64,000 bases of DNA from Cyclobacteriaceae bacterium (GCA_016786585.1 JAEUUI010000015.1:124001-188000), one strand, 5' to 3'. Counted from the first letter of the stretch, positions 46,024 to 56,762 are shown. Made by a program: numbers and translations. The notes: generated from the sequence alone by a model not told the origin.

Positions 46024-46648
46024 CATACTGATAGTGAGTTGCGGCTCACACTCAACAACATCATTGCCATATTTCAACACACCTGATTTTGAACCGATCT
46101 TCATTTCGGATCCCGATCAGGTTAGCAAAACTATTACGCACACTATTTCTGATTTCAGCTTTACGGATCAGAACAATAAACACGTTACTGCCGTGGACAT
46201 AACCGGTAAGGTTCATGTCGCCAATTTCGTTTTCACGAGTTGCGGCAGCATTTGCCCCATCATGACCAATCACATGAAACTGGTGAATGAAGTATTTGGT
46301 AACAAGACGGATGTTGAGATGTTGTCTTTTACAGTTACTCCCTGGATTGATGATGTATCTACGTTAAAGGCCTATGCCGACAAGAATAACATCTCCAGTT
46401 CTAACTGGCATTTTCTCACCGGTAAAAAATCCGATATCTATACACTTGCCCGGCAATCCTATTTTGCAGAAGAAGATCTGGGCTTTACCAAAGACAGCAC
46501 CGAGTTTCTGCACACCGAACATTTTATACTGGTTGATCAGCATAAACGCATCCGCGGGATTTATAACGGAACGCTGGAGCTTGATGTACGCCAACTCATC
46601 GCAGACATTCGTACGCTGCAAGCCGAAGCAAACGACCAGACTAAATAA
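45995..46648 (+). CDS. SCO1/SenC-family copper chaperone or thiol-disulfide protein
   Basis: This 217-residue lipoprotein has lipobox IVSC and a thioredoxin-like SCO fold. The copper-binding set is present: Cys83 and Cys87 in TSCGSICP, and His173 in FLHTEHFILVD. SCO proteins deliver copper to the CuA site of cytochrome oxidase or reduce it. The ATG at 45995 is chosen because it directly precedes the lipoprotein signal, although it overlaps the MORN-repeat gene by 29 bases. Its stop codon abuts the stop of the convergent histidine kinase gene with no bases between. Confidence 0.92.
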   Translation: MYRIAFALCSILIVSCGSHSTTSLPYFNTPDFEPIFISDPDQVSKTITHTISDFSFTDQNNKHVTAVDITGKVHVANFVFTSCGSICPIMTNHMKLVNEVFGNKTDVEMLSFTVTPWIDDVSTLKAYADKNNISSSNWHFLTGKKSDIYTLARQSYFAEEDLGFTKDSTEFLHTEHFILVDQHKRIRGIYNGTLELDVRQLIADIRTLQAEANDQTK

Positions 46649-47998
46649 TTAAAGATTTCTGCTCAGGCGAACGATAAACGCAGAACCTTTCCCAGGACTG
46701 CTTGAAACTTCCACCGATCCGCCCATCGCTTCACTTTGTATTTTAACCATGTACAGGCCGATGCCCTTCCCATCGAAGCCTTCATGGAACCGGCTGTAGA
46801 GGTTAAACATTTTATCCCCCGATTTGGCAAGGTCTATTCCAAGACCATTGTCAGCTATACGAATCTCAAGCATGGAGTCAGTTGATGAAGCATCAATGGT
46901 GATGACGGGAGAAATGTCCGGCTTCCGGTACTTCATGGCATTGCTTACTAGGTTATAGATGATGTTCTGGAAATAAGGTTTAATGCAGTTCAGTGTGAGA
47001 TCAGCGTTTATCGCCATCCTGATATCCGATCCCGTAGCTTCAATTTCACGCTTCAGCGTTAGCAAAACATTTTCAATTTCTTTCCCAACATCCACGGCCG
47101 ACAGTGACGCAGCCCGGTTTTTCTGAACGTCCAGAATGATGTTCATATCGCGCACAACCTGATCGAGTTCCCGGGTAGCCTCCAGCATGCGTAACCGGAT
47201 AAACTCTTCATCATCTGCTCCCCTGTTCTTGCTAAAAATATTCCCGAGCCCGATCAATCGTGCAATGGGTGCTCTTAGATTGTGAGAAGCCATAAATGCG
47301 AATTGTTCAAGCTGCTGATTGTAGCTTACCAGCTGCCCGGTGCGTTTGGAGATCTCTTCTTCCAGGTACTCATTCTTGGTTTGAAGTTGATCGTTTTGTT
47401 GCTGGATAATGTTACGCGCATCTTCCAGTTGCATGATCAGGTTGCTTTGCTGGCGTTCGAAAATGTAAAAAATGCTGAGAATGATAAACTGCAAACCGAC
47501 ATGCACTGAAGCAATCAGGATGTCGTTCGTTTGCATAATCAGGTGAGCAGGAAGATAATTTGCCACATCTGCGTTAAAGAAGAACACAACAGTTAACAAT
47601 CCCACGCCCGCCCAAAGCAATGCTACTTTTCCATTTGAAAGTGCGATGGCGACAACCGGAATAAGGGTAATCCAGGGAAGGATTGACGACTTGATGCCGC
47701 CTGAGAACAACGCAAGCACAAACATCACGATCCAGCACGTCACGGTGAACAGGTTTGCGCAAACCCGGATACTTAAAACACCATACTTCAGCGCAAAGGC
47801 GAAGGTCGTAAACAACGCAAAGGCGCTCACCATGGTGTATCGCGATACGATGAAACCAGTTATGAACGTATTGAAGAAATATCCGACTGCAAACGCAGCG
47901 GAGATCAGGTCAAACCGAATAAGCAGGCGAGCCGTCCTTTCGGAGGCCGGTGATAAATCCACCGTTTTCGGGAGAAAATACGATTCAAGCCTTCTCAT
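46649..47998 (-). CDS. Membrane sensor histidine kinase
   Basis: This 449-residue kinase has about six N-terminal membrane helices (residues 25-190) and a coiled coil (about 195-230). A HisKA-like domain carries FMASHNLRAP (His239), and the HATPase has N, G1 and G2 boxes (LVSNAMKYR, IADNGLGIDL, GKGIGLYMVK). No PAS or receiver domain is present. No response regulator gene lies beside it, so it is an orphan kinase here. The signal is unknown. Confidence 0.9.
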   Translation of the reverse strand: MRRLESYFLPKTVDLSPASERTARLLIRFDLISAAFAVGYFFNTFITGFIVSRYTMVSAFALFTTFAFALKYGVLSIRVCANLFTVTCWIVMFVLALFSGGIKSSILPWITLIPVVAIALSNGKVALLWAGVGLLTVVFFFNADVANYLPAHLIMQTNDILIASVHVGLQFIILSIFYIFERQQSNLIMQLEDARNIIQQQNDQLQTKNEYLEEEISKRTGQLVSYNQQLEQFAFMASHNLRAPIARLIGLGNIFSKNRGADDEEFIRLRMLEATRELDQVVRDMNIILDVQKNRAASLSAVDVGKEIENVLLTLKREIEATGSDIRMAINADLTLNCIKPYFQNIIYNLVSNAMKYRKPDISPVITIDASSTDSMLEIRIADNGLGIDLAKSGDKMFNLYSRFHEGFDGKGIGLYMVKIQSEAMGGSVEVSSSPGKGSAFIVRLSRNL

Positions 47999-48093
47999 AC
48001 GCGCAGATAGCGCAGTTCAAGGTAGCGAATCAGCCGATTCGGAACAACAGGCCTTCCAATCGCAAAATGCGTGGAGCATACGTCAGCGGAAAA

Positions 48094-48945
48094 TCAGATA
48101 AACATCATGACCACCAGGAATAACAGCAGGCGATAGACTACGTATACGAGCAGGCCGTGAAGGACAAAGAAAACAAAGGTCTTCCAGATTGTTTCCCATA
48201 CGCCGGTTCCGTAGAACTTTCGAAATGACATTGACCAATAAGCAGAAAGAATCACTATCTGAAGCGGTACAATTACCGGGTCGCCATAGTGAAAATCGTT
48301 ACCGGAAATTAAATACCAGATCTTTCCGCCCGAAAGAAGAAGTAAGGGAATAAAAAGAAAAACCATGTAGAGGAATACCGTATTGATTTCCGTGCCCATG
48401 ATCAAATGATCGAACAGATACTCGCGTTTGCGGAAAAACAAAAGCCACAGTAACAACCCTGAAAACGGTAACAATAACAACAACATGATCTTCGAAACCT
48501 TCGGTGACTTTGCATCGTACCGGTTTGCCAATTCTTCGGTTGTTATGTTCTTCTTTTCAGCTTTTTTGACTGCCACATCTTCCACCACATAAATATGGAG
48601 CGCACTGAACGTGTTGATGTTTTCATAGTATGACATGTTCAGTCCCTGCAGCAACGGGAAGAATAAATAAATAATTACCCCAACCAGGAACAACGATACC
48701 GGCTTGAAGTATTTTTTACGGATACCCCGACAATACTCAAGCGAGAGCAATCCGGGTTTTGAAAACACGGCCTTCAGACTGGTCAGAAATTTTCCATCAA
48801 GATGTGTGAGGAAATGAAACGTTTCATGAACAAAATGACCGATTGTCTTATCGTGGTCTGAAAAAACTTTTTCACCGCAGTTGCTGCAGAAATTTCCGGA
48901 AAGCGGACTGCCGCAATTGATACAGGTTGATGGGGGCTTCGCCAT
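48094..48945 (-). CDS. DUF3667 membrane protein with zinc-ribbon N-terminus
   Basis: This 283-residue protein starts with a double CxxC zinc-ribbon-like segment (CINCGSPLSGNFCSNCGEKV), then HFLTHLDGKFLTSLKAVFSKPG, and four to five membrane helices. This is the DUF3667 layout. A signature of the family, a conserved PG...YCRGIRKKYFKPVSLFL block, is present. Function is unknown. A TATCTTTC element 5 bases upstream of its ATG and a terminator just before it suggest it is a separate transcript. Confidence 0.88.
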   Translation of the reverse strand: MAKPPSTCINCGSPLSGNFCSNCGEKVFSDHDKTIGHFVHETFHFLTHLDGKFLTSLKAVFSKPGLLSLEYCRGIRKKYFKPVSLFLVGVIIYLFFPLLQGLNMSYYENINTFSALHIYVVEDVAVKKAEKKNITTEELANRYDAKSPKVSKIMLLLLLPFSGLLLWLLFFRKREYLFDHLIMGTEINTVFLYMVFLFIPLLLLSGGKIWYLISGNDFHYGDPVIVPLQIVILSAYWSMSFRKFYGTGVWETIWKTFVFFVLHGLLVYVVYRLLLFLVVMMFI

Positions 48946-48950
48946 AAACC

Positions 48951-48958
48951 GAAAGATA
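48951..48958 (-). promoter_or_regulatory. -7-like element TATCTTTC next to the DUF3667 start
   Basis: TATCTTTC differs by one base from TAnnTTTG and ends 5 bases upstream of the ATG at 48945 on the minus strand, so the transcript would have almost no leader. Confidence 0.35.
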
Positions 48959-48983
48959 AAAAATCCCGGCCATTCGACCGGGA
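48958..48983 (-). terminator. Rho-independent terminator of the NTF2-like gene
   Basis: On the minus strand, TCCCGG (48983-48978) pairs with CCGGGA (48969-48964) over an 8-base loop and is followed by six T residues. It ends the NTF2-like gene at 48998 before the DUF3667 gene. Confidence 0.75.
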
Positions 48984-48997
48984 CTTGATTATCTTAA

Positions 48998-49408
48998 TTA
49001 CTCTAAAATCTCTTCCCGGAAAATAACCCATCGGGTGCCGGCTTTACGCCATTCGGTTCTGTAGTTACCCGATAACTCCGAGCCGGTAGCAAGCGCAAGT
49101 CTCCAGCGGCCTGTTTCGGTGGCTACGGTATCTTTCACGTCTACTTTTAAAGTAGTGAGTTCACGAAACGTATACTTGCCAACTTCCGACCGGTAATGAT
49201 TGCGGATCACAGCTGTGCCACAACCCCCGCTTGCCAGGCAGCCGTTACGGTGATATTGCGTGACGATCGAATCGGCTTTGCCGCTGTTAAACCATTTGAT
49301 GAATTGCTGATTGGCACGTTCGATGAATTTCTCCGCAGAACTCTTTTGAGCATAGCCTGCCGAACTGAAAAGAATTACGAAAAGTGTAAGTGCTGATAAC
49401 TTTTTCAT
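48998..49408 (-). CDS. Secreted NTF2-like (DUF4440-type) protein
   Basis: A 136-residue protein with a signal peptide (MKKLSALTLFVILFSSAGYAQ) and an NTF2-like layout: a helix with FIERANQQFIKWFNSGKADSIV, then YTFRELTTLKVDVKD, TGRWRLALATG and TRWVIFREEIL. A short Cys-containing segment (GCLASGGCG) occurs near residue 60. Function is unknown. It is a monocistronic gene between a terminator and a divergent DUF3592 gene. Confidence 0.7.
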   Translation of the reverse strand: MKKLSALTLFVILFSSAGYAQKSSAEKFIERANQQFIKWFNSGKADSIVTQYHRNGCLASGGCGTAVIRNHYRSEVGKYTFRELTTLKVDVKDTVATETGRWRLALATGSELSGNYRTEWRKAGTRWVIFREEILE

Positions 49409-49568
49409 AGATGTTTTTTGTTTCTTTAAAGGAACGGCTGATTACGTTAAGCCGATGAATTTCCAGCCCGCCAGTTCCCCGTCATTTGCACGCCATCCGG
49501 CAAATTATTGAATCTCAATATTTTACCCGGGTTAAAAATGGCCTATCTTCGTGGAAATCAATCCCTCC

Positions 49569-49973
49569 ATGTACAGACTTGTTAGCCGAATCATTTACAT
49601 AGCTGCCATTATTGCCGCGGCACTCGCTGCTTTTTTCTATCTGCGTTTTCTGGGAGCTGAAATGAACTGGACACGATCCACTGCAACCGTTACGGAGGTC
49701 ATCTCACTACCAAATGACGCAGCGAAGCAAAAAATAACTATTCAATACCCGGTCAATAATGAAACTGCTACCGAAACATTCACAACTGACGAATTCAATT
49801 CACGAAGCCTGCGTGCGGGAGATACATTGGTTGTATTGATCAATCCAGAGGATTCCTCCGACCGATCGCTGCTCGAAAGCGGCCCTTACATGACCCGGCT
49901 TTCATTGAAAACCGCTGCATTGGCTGTCGGACTTTTTGCCATCGGTTTTTTTGTATCCCGGAAACAACCGTAA
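49569..49973 (+). CDS. DUF3592-like membrane protein
   Basis: A 134-residue protein with membrane helices at both ends and an extracytoplasmic beta domain between them (ATVTEVISLPN, ITIQYPVNNETATETF, LRAGDTLVVLINPEDSS). This resembles DUF3592 proteins. The GTG at 49551 could add six residues, but the ATG at 49569 sits immediately before the first helix. Function is unknown. Its end is 5 bases from the convergent hypothetical gene. Confidence 0.7.
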   Translation: MYRLVSRIIYIAAIIAAALAAFFYLRFLGAEMNWTRSTATVTEVISLPNDAAKQKITIQYPVNNETATETFTTDEFNSRSLRAGDTLVVLINPEDSSDRSLLESGPYMTRLSLKTAALAVGLFAIGFFVSRKQP

Positions 49974-49978
49974 GCCTA

Positions 49979-50278
49979 TTAACGTTTGCTTTGTGGTACC
50001 CCCGGAACAAAATCCGGCAGCGACTCAATATTTTTGAAAGATTGATTAATCAAGCTTTCAATTTCTCTCAATCGGGCTGGTGAACATTGAATCTCGCCCT
50101 CATCCCAGTTAGTCCATTCAAACGTAAGCTTCTCTCCCGCTTTCTCAAGCGTGTAGCAGTTATAATCAATACCCGCATCGATCCTATCATACTGGTACGT
50201 CATCTCCCAGCCGCCTGCGAGCAACTTTTCAATGATTTGATTCCACAAAGAGGTTTCTATGTATTTCGCGAGAAGCAT
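49979..50278 (-). CDS. Hypothetical cytoplasmic protein (99 aa)
   Basis: A small acidic protein with an alternating helix and strand pattern (ETSLWNQIIEKLLAGGWEMTY, then a beta hairpin YTLEKAGEKLTFEWTNWDEGE, then a helix RLREIESLINQSFKNIES). No domain is recognised and there is no signal peptide. It lies divergent from the PadR gene, with a 112-base intergenic region. Confidence 0.6.
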   Translation of the reverse strand: MLLAKYIETSLWNQIIEKLLAGGWEMTYQYDRIDAGIDYNCYTLEKAGEKLTFEWTNWDEGEIQCSPARLREIESLINQSFKNIESLPDFVPGVPQSKR

Positions 50279-50353
50279 GAAAATACAATATACGAGAACC
50301 CGTCTTAAAAATTTATCGTACCCGACAGTAACCTTCTGGTTTTTCGGCCGTAT

Positions 50354-50366
50354 CTAATTATATTAG
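50354..50366. promoter_or_regulatory. Palindrome CTAATTATATTAG, candidate PadR operator
   Basis: Perfect 5-base arms with a 3-base spacer, 24 bases upstream of the padR-like ATG. PadR regulators often bind AT-rich inverted repeats near their own promoter, but the sequence is short and AT-rich and could arise by chance. Confidence 0.3.
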
Positions 50367-50390
50367 TTCTACAAAAGTTGAAATAATATC

Positions 50391-50720
50391 ATGAGCAACC
50401 GCGTTTACCTGGGCGAATTGGAAGAGCTTATTCTTTTAATGGTGGCCTTGCTGAAAGATGAGGCCTATGGCGTTTCGATAACCGAAATGTTAAAAAAGAC
50501 CGCTAACCGTGAGATAACCATCAGTGCAACCCATGCTGCGCTGCACCGGCTGGAAGAAAAAGGTTTTGTCAAGTCAAAGATGGGCGGGGCTTCGGCCGAA
50601 CGGGGCGGCAGACGGAAACGCATGTTCAGCATCACCGCCTACGGACGAAACACACTGGAAGATTTGCGTGATACCCGCGCAACAATCTGGACCATGATCT
50701 CGAACCCAGCATTAACATGA
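50391..50720 (+). CDS. PadR-family transcriptional regulator
   Basis: This 109-residue winged-helix regulator has the PadR pattern: LGELEELILLMVALLKDEAYGVSI, then ISATHAALHRLEEKGFVKSKMG and a beta wing GGRRKRMFSITAYGRNTLEDL. Its stop codon overlaps the start of the permease gene (ATGA at 50717-50720), so the pair is translationally coupled. It probably represses the permease in response to a small molecule. The coupled PadR-permease pair is a recurrent arrangement in Bacteroidota and Acidobacteria. Confidence 0.92.
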   Translation: MSNRVYLGELEELILLMVALLKDEAYGVSITEMLKKTANREITISATHAALHRLEEKGFVKSKMGGASAERGGRRKRMFSITAYGRNTLEDLRDTRATIWTMISNPALT

Positions 50721-53365
50721 TCAGCGATTTGCAACCACCGGCATGGGTGGATAAGTTAATTGACCGCCTGGCCCCGACTGCGCTGGCAGAAGAAATCCAG
50801 GGCGATTTATTCGAACTTTTTCTGCTCGATATCGATCGTACCCCCCGGTCTGCAAAACGCAAATACATTTTCAACGCACTTGGTTTTCTTTTTAAACGAT
50901 TCTTCTGGAGATCAACTCCTATACCATCCTCAACACATTTCTTTATGCTAAACAATTACTTTCTGATCGCCTGGCGAAGCCTCGTCAAGAATAAAACGTT
51001 TTACTCCATCAACATTTTTGGTTTGGCGGTTGGCTTAGCCTGTGCACTGCTTATCGGATCATATATCCATTCGGAATTAACGTACGATACCTATGCGAAA
51101 CACGCCAACGATATTTACCGCGTTGAAATCCAGGTACTCGGTAATGGAAATTGGGCGAGATACTCTACAGTTGATTTTGGCGTGGGTGATGGAATTGCAG
51201 ATGCATACCCGGAAGTAAAGTCATTTACAAGACTCACCCGCGGCTTCGCGCCCTATCTGCGATACAACGACATCGTACTCAAAGCGGACAACATCGGTAT
51301 TGCTGATTCCGGTTTTCTTGAATTCTTCTCCATCCCCTTGTTAAGCGGTAACAGTAAACTGGCACTCTCCGAGCCCAATCAATTAGTGGTATCGCGCGAT
51401 TTTGCAAAACGGTATTTTGGCGATGAAGATCCGATGGGCAAAGTGTTGCAATCGGGTCCGACAGGGTATAAAGTTACAGGGGTCTTCGATCGCATCCCGG
51501 AAGGTTCCCACTTTCAGTTTGATGCATTTCTCAGCGGTGAAACACTGGCAAAATTCAGACGCCCGAGTTGGAGCAATGTAGGAATATTCACCTATGTGCA
51601 ACTCGTCGAAAACGCAGATCCGAAAGCACTTGAGAGTAAATTTCCCGATCTGGTCCGGAAGCATGTTGTTCCTGAAATACAAGCCGATATGGGCGTAGGT
51701 CGCGAGGAAGCAGAGAAAGCCGTTAACACATTTGTTTTCACGTTGCGTCCGCTTCGCGACATTCACCTCGGATCGCATACTTCCGATGAACTTACGCCCA
51801 GTGGCGACATCCGGTATGTTTATATCTTCGGTGCGCTCGCTGTATTCATCCTGCTACTTGCGTGCGTCAACTTTGTGAATCTTTCAACCGCCACTTCCGC
51901 CAGAAGAATGCGTGAGATCGGAATCCGCAAAGTAATGGGTTCCATCAAGCAACAACTGATTACGCAATTTCTTACGGAATCGGTCATGCTTGCTCTTGGC
52001 GCAATGTTTCTTGCTTTTGGATTAGTAGCATTGCTACTGCCACTGTTCAATCAATTTACCGGCAAGTCAACCGAATTCAGCTACTTTCTCCAACCTGTAA
52101 CTTTAGCCTGGGTTATTGGCGGTACACTCGTTGTTGGTATTCTTTCAGGCGCATACCCTTCATTCCTTCTCTCCTCCTTCAATACCATCCAGGTGTTAAA
52201 AGGCTCTGCAACAGGCACGGCCGGAAAAAAGGATTTTCTGAGAAGCGGACTCGTAGTGTTTCAGTTTGCTGTTTCATCTGCGCTGATTGCAGCTACGCTG
52301 ATCGTTTATCAGCAACTCAGTTACATGCAGAACAAAGATCTCGGTTATTCGAAAGAACAGGTTTTAGTTATCAATGAAACGCGCTCACTTCGCGAAAACG
52401 AAAAGAACTACCGCGATGAACTCGCAACTGACAGTCGGGTAATCAATGCAAGTGTATGCAGTCATATGCCGGGCGAAAAAAGTTTCAGGGGTACGGAAGC
52501 ATTTGCCAAAGACCGTTTGGGCACGAGCGAACACACTGAGTTTCATATTGACATTTTTTGTGTCGACTACGATTACCTGAATACGCTTGGTATAGAACTG
52601 GCGAACGGCCGGAATTTTTCCCGCGATTTCCCTTCCGATTCATCTGCGATCGTGATTAATGAAACAGCTGCATACGAATTCGGATGGACCCCGGAAACCG
52701 CACTCGACAAACGTGTTATTACCTCCGGACAAACTGAATACCATGTTGTGGGGGTCGTGAAAAACTTTAACTATACGTCTCCGCGCCAGAAAGTCGGACC
52801 GCTGGTGATGATGATTCGCGGCAACCGGGGTGCCGTATTGGTGAAACTTAACGCAACGGACATCAGTGACTTCATTCAAAAAGCTCGTACCACCTGGGAC
52901 AAATACAACACCGAAAGTGATGTTCCTTTTTCGTATACATTCCTTGATGAAAAGTTCAAAGTGCTATACACTGCGGAAGAACGTACCGGTAAAATATTTA
53001 CGTCATTTGCTACCCTTGCGGTGATTATTGCCGGACTGGGGCTGTTTGGATTGAGTACTTATTCCGCAGAACAGCGAACCCGTGAAATCGGAATCCGGAA
53101 AGTACTTGGCGCAAGTTCGCAAAATGTACTGTTGATGTTATCGCGACAGTTCATGCTACTGGTATTGCTTGCTTTTGCAATAGCAGTTCCATTGGTATTA
53201 TGGGGAATGAATCACTGGCTTAATGACTTCGCGTATCGCATCAGCATTGGCTGGTGGATTTTTGCAATTGCGGCCGGCATTTCCTGCGTGATCGCGTTTG
53301 CATCGATGGGCGTTCAGGCAGCGCGTGCCGCACGGGCAAATCCGGTGAGGAGTTTAAGAAACTAA
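50717..53365 (+). CDS. FtsX/MacB-type permease with N-terminal prefix domain
   Basis: This 882-residue permease has an extra cytoplasmic prefix of about 75 residues (PPAWVDKLIDRLAPTALAEEIQGDLFELFLLDIDRTPRSAKRKYIF region) of the kind found in permeases coupled to PadR. Then follow a helix after NYFLIAWRSLVKNK, a MacB core, an FtsX domain (ACVNFVNLSTATSARRMREIG), a second core and a final FtsX domain (SAEQRTREIGIRKVLGAS). It has no adjacent ATPase gene. It is related to the 794-residue permease at 40886-43270, which lacks the prefix. Substrate unknown. Confidence 0.92.
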   Translation: MISDLQPPAWVDKLIDRLAPTALAEEIQGDLFELFLLDIDRTPRSAKRKYIFNALGFLFKRFFWRSTPIPSSTHFFMLNNYFLIAWRSLVKNKTFYSINIFGLAVGLACALLIGSYIHSELTYDTYAKHANDIYRVEIQVLGNGNWARYSTVDFGVGDGIADAYPEVKSFTRLTRGFAPYLRYNDIVLKADNIGIADSGFLEFFSIPLLSGNSKLALSEPNQLVVSRDFAKRYFGDEDPMGKVLQSGPTGYKVTGVFDRIPEGSHFQFDAFLSGETLAKFRRPSWSNVGIFTYVQLVENADPKALESKFPDLVRKHVVPEIQADMGVGREEAEKAVNTFVFTLRPLRDIHLGSHTSDELTPSGDIRYVYIFGALAVFILLLACVNFVNLSTATSARRMREIGIRKVMGSIKQQLITQFLTESVMLALGAMFLAFGLVALLLPLFNQFTGKSTEFSYFLQPVTLAWVIGGTLVVGILSGAYPSFLLSSFNTIQVLKGSATGTAGKKDFLRSGLVVFQFAVSSALIAATLIVYQQLSYMQNKDLGYSKEQVLVINETRSLRENEKNYRDELATDSRVINASVCSHMPGEKSFRGTEAFAKDRLGTSEHTEFHIDIFCVDYDYLNTLGIELANGRNFSRDFPSDSSAIVINETAAYEFGWTPETALDKRVITSGQTEYHVVGVVKNFNYTSPRQKVGPLVMMIRGNRGAVLVKLNATDISDFIQKARTTWDKYNTESDVPFSYTFLDEKFKVLYTAEERTGKIFTSFATLAVIIAGLGLFGLSTYSAEQRTREIGIRKVLGASSQNVLLMLSRQFMLLVLLAFAIAVPLVLWGMNHWLNDFAYRISIGWWIFAIAAGISCVIAFASMGVQAARAARANPVRSLRN

Positions 53366-53410
53366 CGAAATCGTTAGCATCAGATCAGCGATTCGAGCCA
53401 ACAAAGCACT

Positions 53411-53433
53411 GTGGAGATTTAATCAATCTCCAC
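53411..53433 (+). terminator. Terminator of the permease operon, nested in the oxyR end
   Basis: GTGGAGA (53411-53417) pairs with TCTCCAC (53427-53433) around a 9-base loop, followed by a T-rich run on the plus strand. The loop contains the oxyR stop codon (53421-53419 on the minus strand). Confidence 0.65.
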
Positions 53434-54351
53434 TACCTTTTTATTTTGAAGCTTCTGCATGGCTTTCGGGACCATACTCAGAATTTCCTGTTTCAGGATT
53501 TCAAGGTGCTTCATTTTAATGTGGTCACGATGCGTCACCAAACTTACCTCACGGGCGGGACTTGGCGCCTGCAACCTCTTAACAAGCTTTAGCTGCGGCT
53601 TGGTAAATTCCTTGACCGCGAGCTCAGGCAAAATGGTTATCCCTTCGGTGTTCTCAACCATCCGCTTCAGCGTTTCAATGTTGCCAGTTTCATAACGAAA
53701 CTGAATGTCGTTACGCTTTTGAAGCTCGCACAGGTTTAGCACCTGCGACCGGAAGCAGTGGCCTTCTTCCAAAAGCCAAAGTTCATTGGGGTTAATGTCG
53801 GCCGCGAGCACGTACCGCTTGTTATACAGTGCGTTCCTTCGGGAAACATATACAAACAACTCCTCATAAAAGAGCACGTCTTCCGTAATGGATGGGTCGT
53901 TCAGGGGCGTTACCACCAGGCCGCAGTCAAGCCGGTTATGTTTCAGTTCGTTAATAATCTCTTCCGTGATCGTCTCTTTAATAATCAGGTTAAGCTGCGG
54001 ATACTTCTCGCGCATTTCGCGGAACAGTTGAGGTAATAAGTATGGAGCTAATGTGGGAATGATGCCGATTCGCAATTCGCCTGTCATTGTACCCTTCTGA
54101 TGTTCAATCAGTTCTTTAATTCGGTTAGCTTCACGCAACGCTACACGTGCCTGCGCAATGATCAGGGTTCCTATTTCCGTGGGAATGACCGGTTGCTTGG
54201 TACGGTCGAATATCTTCGCATCAAGCTCCTCTTCCAGTTTTTGAATTTGCATGCTTAAGGTCGGCTGCGTTACAAAACAACTTTCGGCTGCCTGTGCAAA
54301 GTGGCGATGCGTGTCAACGGCCACCACATACTCGAATTGGGTTAATGTCAT
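53419..54351 (-). CDS. oxyR: OxyR, hydrogen-peroxide-responsive LysR-type regulator
   Basis: This 310-residue LysR-type activator has the N-terminal winged helix (MTLTQFEYVVAVDTHRHFAQAAESC and onward) and a redox-sensing effector domain. The two regulatory cysteines fall at Cys199 and Cys208 (GHCFRSQVLNLC), the same numbers as in E. coli OxyR. It is divergent from katG, its classic target, and an OxyR-type box overlaps its own start codon, suggesting autorepression. Peroxide oxidises the cysteines and switches on katG. Confidence 0.96.
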   Translation of the reverse strand: MTLTQFEYVVAVDTHRHFAQAAESCFVTQPTLSMQIQKLEEELDAKIFDRTKQPVIPTEIGTLIIAQARVALREANRIKELIEHQKGTMTGELRIGIIPTLAPYLLPQLFREMREKYPQLNLIIKETITEEIINELKHNRLDCGLVVTPLNDPSITEDVLFYEELFVYVSRRNALYNKRYVLAADINPNELWLLEEGHCFRSQVLNLCELQKRNDIQFRYETGNIETLKRMVENTEGITILPELAVKEFTKPQLKLVKRLQAPSPAREVSLVTHRDHIKMKHLEILKQEILSMVPKAMQKLQNKKVVEID

Positions 54352-54385
54352 AGATTATATCTATAAGATCATAAATATAATCAAT
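54350..54385. promoter_or_regulatory. OxyR box between oxyR and katG
   Basis: ATAGATTATATCTAT (54350-54364) fits the OxyR half-site ATAG-N7-CTAT perfectly, including the inner T and A. A second, weaker copy ATAAATATAATCAAT follows at 54371-54385 after a 6-base gap (7 in the E. coli consensus). The first copy overlaps the oxyR ATG at 54351. Confidence 0.65.
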
Positions 54386-54416
54386 TTGAATTATTTATGT
54401 TTCAACACTAATATTG
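54385..54416 (+). promoter_or_regulatory. katG promoter
   Basis: TTTG (54385-54388), a 20-base gap and TAATATTG (54409-54416) match the Bacteroidota -33/-7 pattern with one mismatch. The OxyR box lies immediately upstream, where an activator would contact RNA polymerase. The katG ATG is 52 bases downstream. Confidence 0.55.
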
Positions 54417-54441
54417 AGACAAAGCAATGAATATGTACTAA

Positions 54442-56736
<2,295 letters not shown>

Positions 56737-56762
56737 GTAATTAGCAATAAAATGATGAGTGG

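Noticed and set aside
49435-49454. Imperfect hairpin CGGCT/AGCCG upstream of the NTF2-like gene
   Set aside because: Only a 5-bp stem with a long loop and no T-run; too weak to call a terminator or operator.
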